64,000 nt of DNA, from positions 1 to 64,000 of the forward strand of contig JAUNJG010000006.1 of assembly GCA_030533385.1 (NCBI GenBank), written 5' to 3'. Source of the DNA: Eubacteriales bacterium (GTDB taxonomy: Bacteria > Bacillota > Clostridia > Lachnospirales > Lachnospiraceae). The notes beneath the pieces are model-generated. The model did no database searches and had not been told where the DNA came from. It saw only the letters and a program-made list of their open reading frames with translations. A program made the position numbers and the translations under genes. This document shows positions 63,423 to 64,000 of the stretch, piece by piece. How positions within the stretch are numbered: position 1 is the first letter of the stretch; the number at the start of each line of letters is the position of its first letter.

Positions 63423-64000
63423 ATGGGTAAAGTATCATTCAATTATCAGAATGCAATGTCCTTCATGCGTGAGGATGAGATCGTAAAGATGAAACGTCTC
63501 GTCACAGAGTCCAAAAAAGACCTTCTGGATCGCATTGGACCGGGAAATGACTTCCTTGGATGGATAGACCTTCCTGTAAACTATGACAAAGAAGAATTTG
63601 AAAGAATTAAAAAAGCGGCAAAAAAGATTCAGGAAGATTCCGAGGTGCTGGTAGTAATCGGCATCGGAGGTTCTTATCTGGGAGCGAAGGCTGCCATCTC
63701 CTTCCTGAATAATAATTTTGTAAACCAGCTCAGCAAGGAAGAAAGAAAAGCGCCGGAGATTTATTTTGCAGGTAACAGCATCAGCGGTACTTATCTTGCA
63801 GAGCTTATGAATATTATCGGAGACAGAGATTTCTCTTTGAATGTGATTTCTAAATCCGGAACTACCACGGAACCAGCCATCGCTTTTCGTATCTTAAAGG
63901 AAAAGCTGGTGAAAAAATATGGTGCCGAGGAGGCGGCAAAGCGTATTTATGCGACCACCGACCGCCAGAGAGGTGCCTTAAAGAGCATGTCCACGGAGGA
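63423..64000 (+). CDS. pgi: Glucose-6-phosphate isomerase (partial, runs off the window)
   Basis: The first 192 residues are present: VSFNYQNA at the N-terminus, [14 protein letters not shown] (the sugar-phosphate/glycine loop) and [17 protein letters not shown], both standard Pgi motifs. It interconverts fructose-6-phosphate and glucose-6-phosphate, linking sorbitol catabolism to glycolysis. ATG 63423 with AAAGGAG ten bases upstream. The 3' end lies beyond base 64000. Confidence 0.95.
   Translation, partial: MGKVSFNYQNAMSFMREDEIVKMKRLVTESKKDLLDRIGPGNDFLGWIDLPVNYDKEEFERIKKAAKKIQEDSEVLVVIGIGGSYLGAKAAISFLNNNFVNQLSKEERKAPEIYFAGNSISGTYLAELMNIIGDRDFSLNVISKSGTTTEPAIAFRILKEKLVKKYGAEEAAKRIYATTDRQRGALKSMSTE

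Noticed and set aside
1..64000. tRNA or rRNA genes, CRISPR arrays, insertion sequences, prophage
   Set aside because: No tRNA T-loop other than that of tmRNA, no spaced repeats, and no transposase, integrase or phage protein was recognised.

Overview
The window reads as chromosome from an anaerobic low-to-moderate-GC Firmicute, most likely a gut Lachnospiraceae (Clostridia). The grounds are the gene order frr-uppS-cdsA-dxr-rseP-ispG, AddAB in place of RecBCD, RNase Y, ScpAB, a tmRNA beside smpB, the selenium-dependent molybdenum hydroxylase accessory genes, a SpoIIM-like protein and strong AGGAGG ribosome binding sites. Species is not determined. Nearly all genes lie on the + strand.

Layout. 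0-5.1 kb: an orphan BMP-type lipoprotein, then the secG-rnr-smpB-ssrA RNA-quality-control block; the tmRNA encodes the tag AEDNLAYAA. 5.3-11.7 kb: a solute-binding lipoprotein paired with a membrane GGDEF-EAL protein, then trxA, a phosphopantetheinyl transferase and a TPR/Sel1-like protein. 11.7-19.6 kb: an extracytoplasmic trigger-factor-like isomerase, pyrH, frr and the envelope/isoprenoid run uppS-cdsA-dxr-rseP-ispG. 19.6-29.8 kb: addB-addA, cardiolipin synthase, a methyltransferase and Hsp33. 30.4-36.1 kb: thyA-folA-queF, recA-recX and rny. 36.3-38.3 kb: a PatB-type C-S lyase and a SpoIIM-like membrane protein.

38.3-53.8 kb is the accessory part. A leader with two related copies of an RNA-like motif precedes a three-subunit molybdenum hydroxylase (FAD, 2Fe-2S and Mo subunits), a MocA-like nucleotidyltransferase, xanthine phosphoribosyltransferase and a pyridoxal kinase. 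Then come a frameshifted Rrf2 regulator, DegV, a flavin/ferredoxin protein and a zinc-type macrodomain overlapping a class M sirtuin (SirTM), which is a reversible ADP-ribosylation module. A minus-strand lipoprotein/membrane-protein group follows, and then the selenium set yqeC / selD-yedF-yqeB-DUF3343, which should mature the hydroxylase encoded 8-12 kb upstream.

53.8-64 kb: a penicillin-binding D,D-carboxypeptidase (minus), glgB, scpA-scpB, and a sorbitol operon (gutM, IIC, IIB, sorbitol-6-phosphate dehydrogenase, IIA) followed by an atypical HPr-like protein and pgi, which runs off the end. Sorbitol-6-phosphate is oxidised to fructose-6-phosphate, the substrate of Pgi.

The most unusual items are the duplicated leader motif before the hydroxylase operon, the SirTM/macrodomain pair without a visible GcvH-L partner, the HPr-like protein lacking conserved residues, the lipoprotein/c-di-GMP pair, and several single-base frame breaks in 44.8-49.1 kb. 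No tRNA, rRNA, CRISPR array, insertion sequence or phage gene was recognised.
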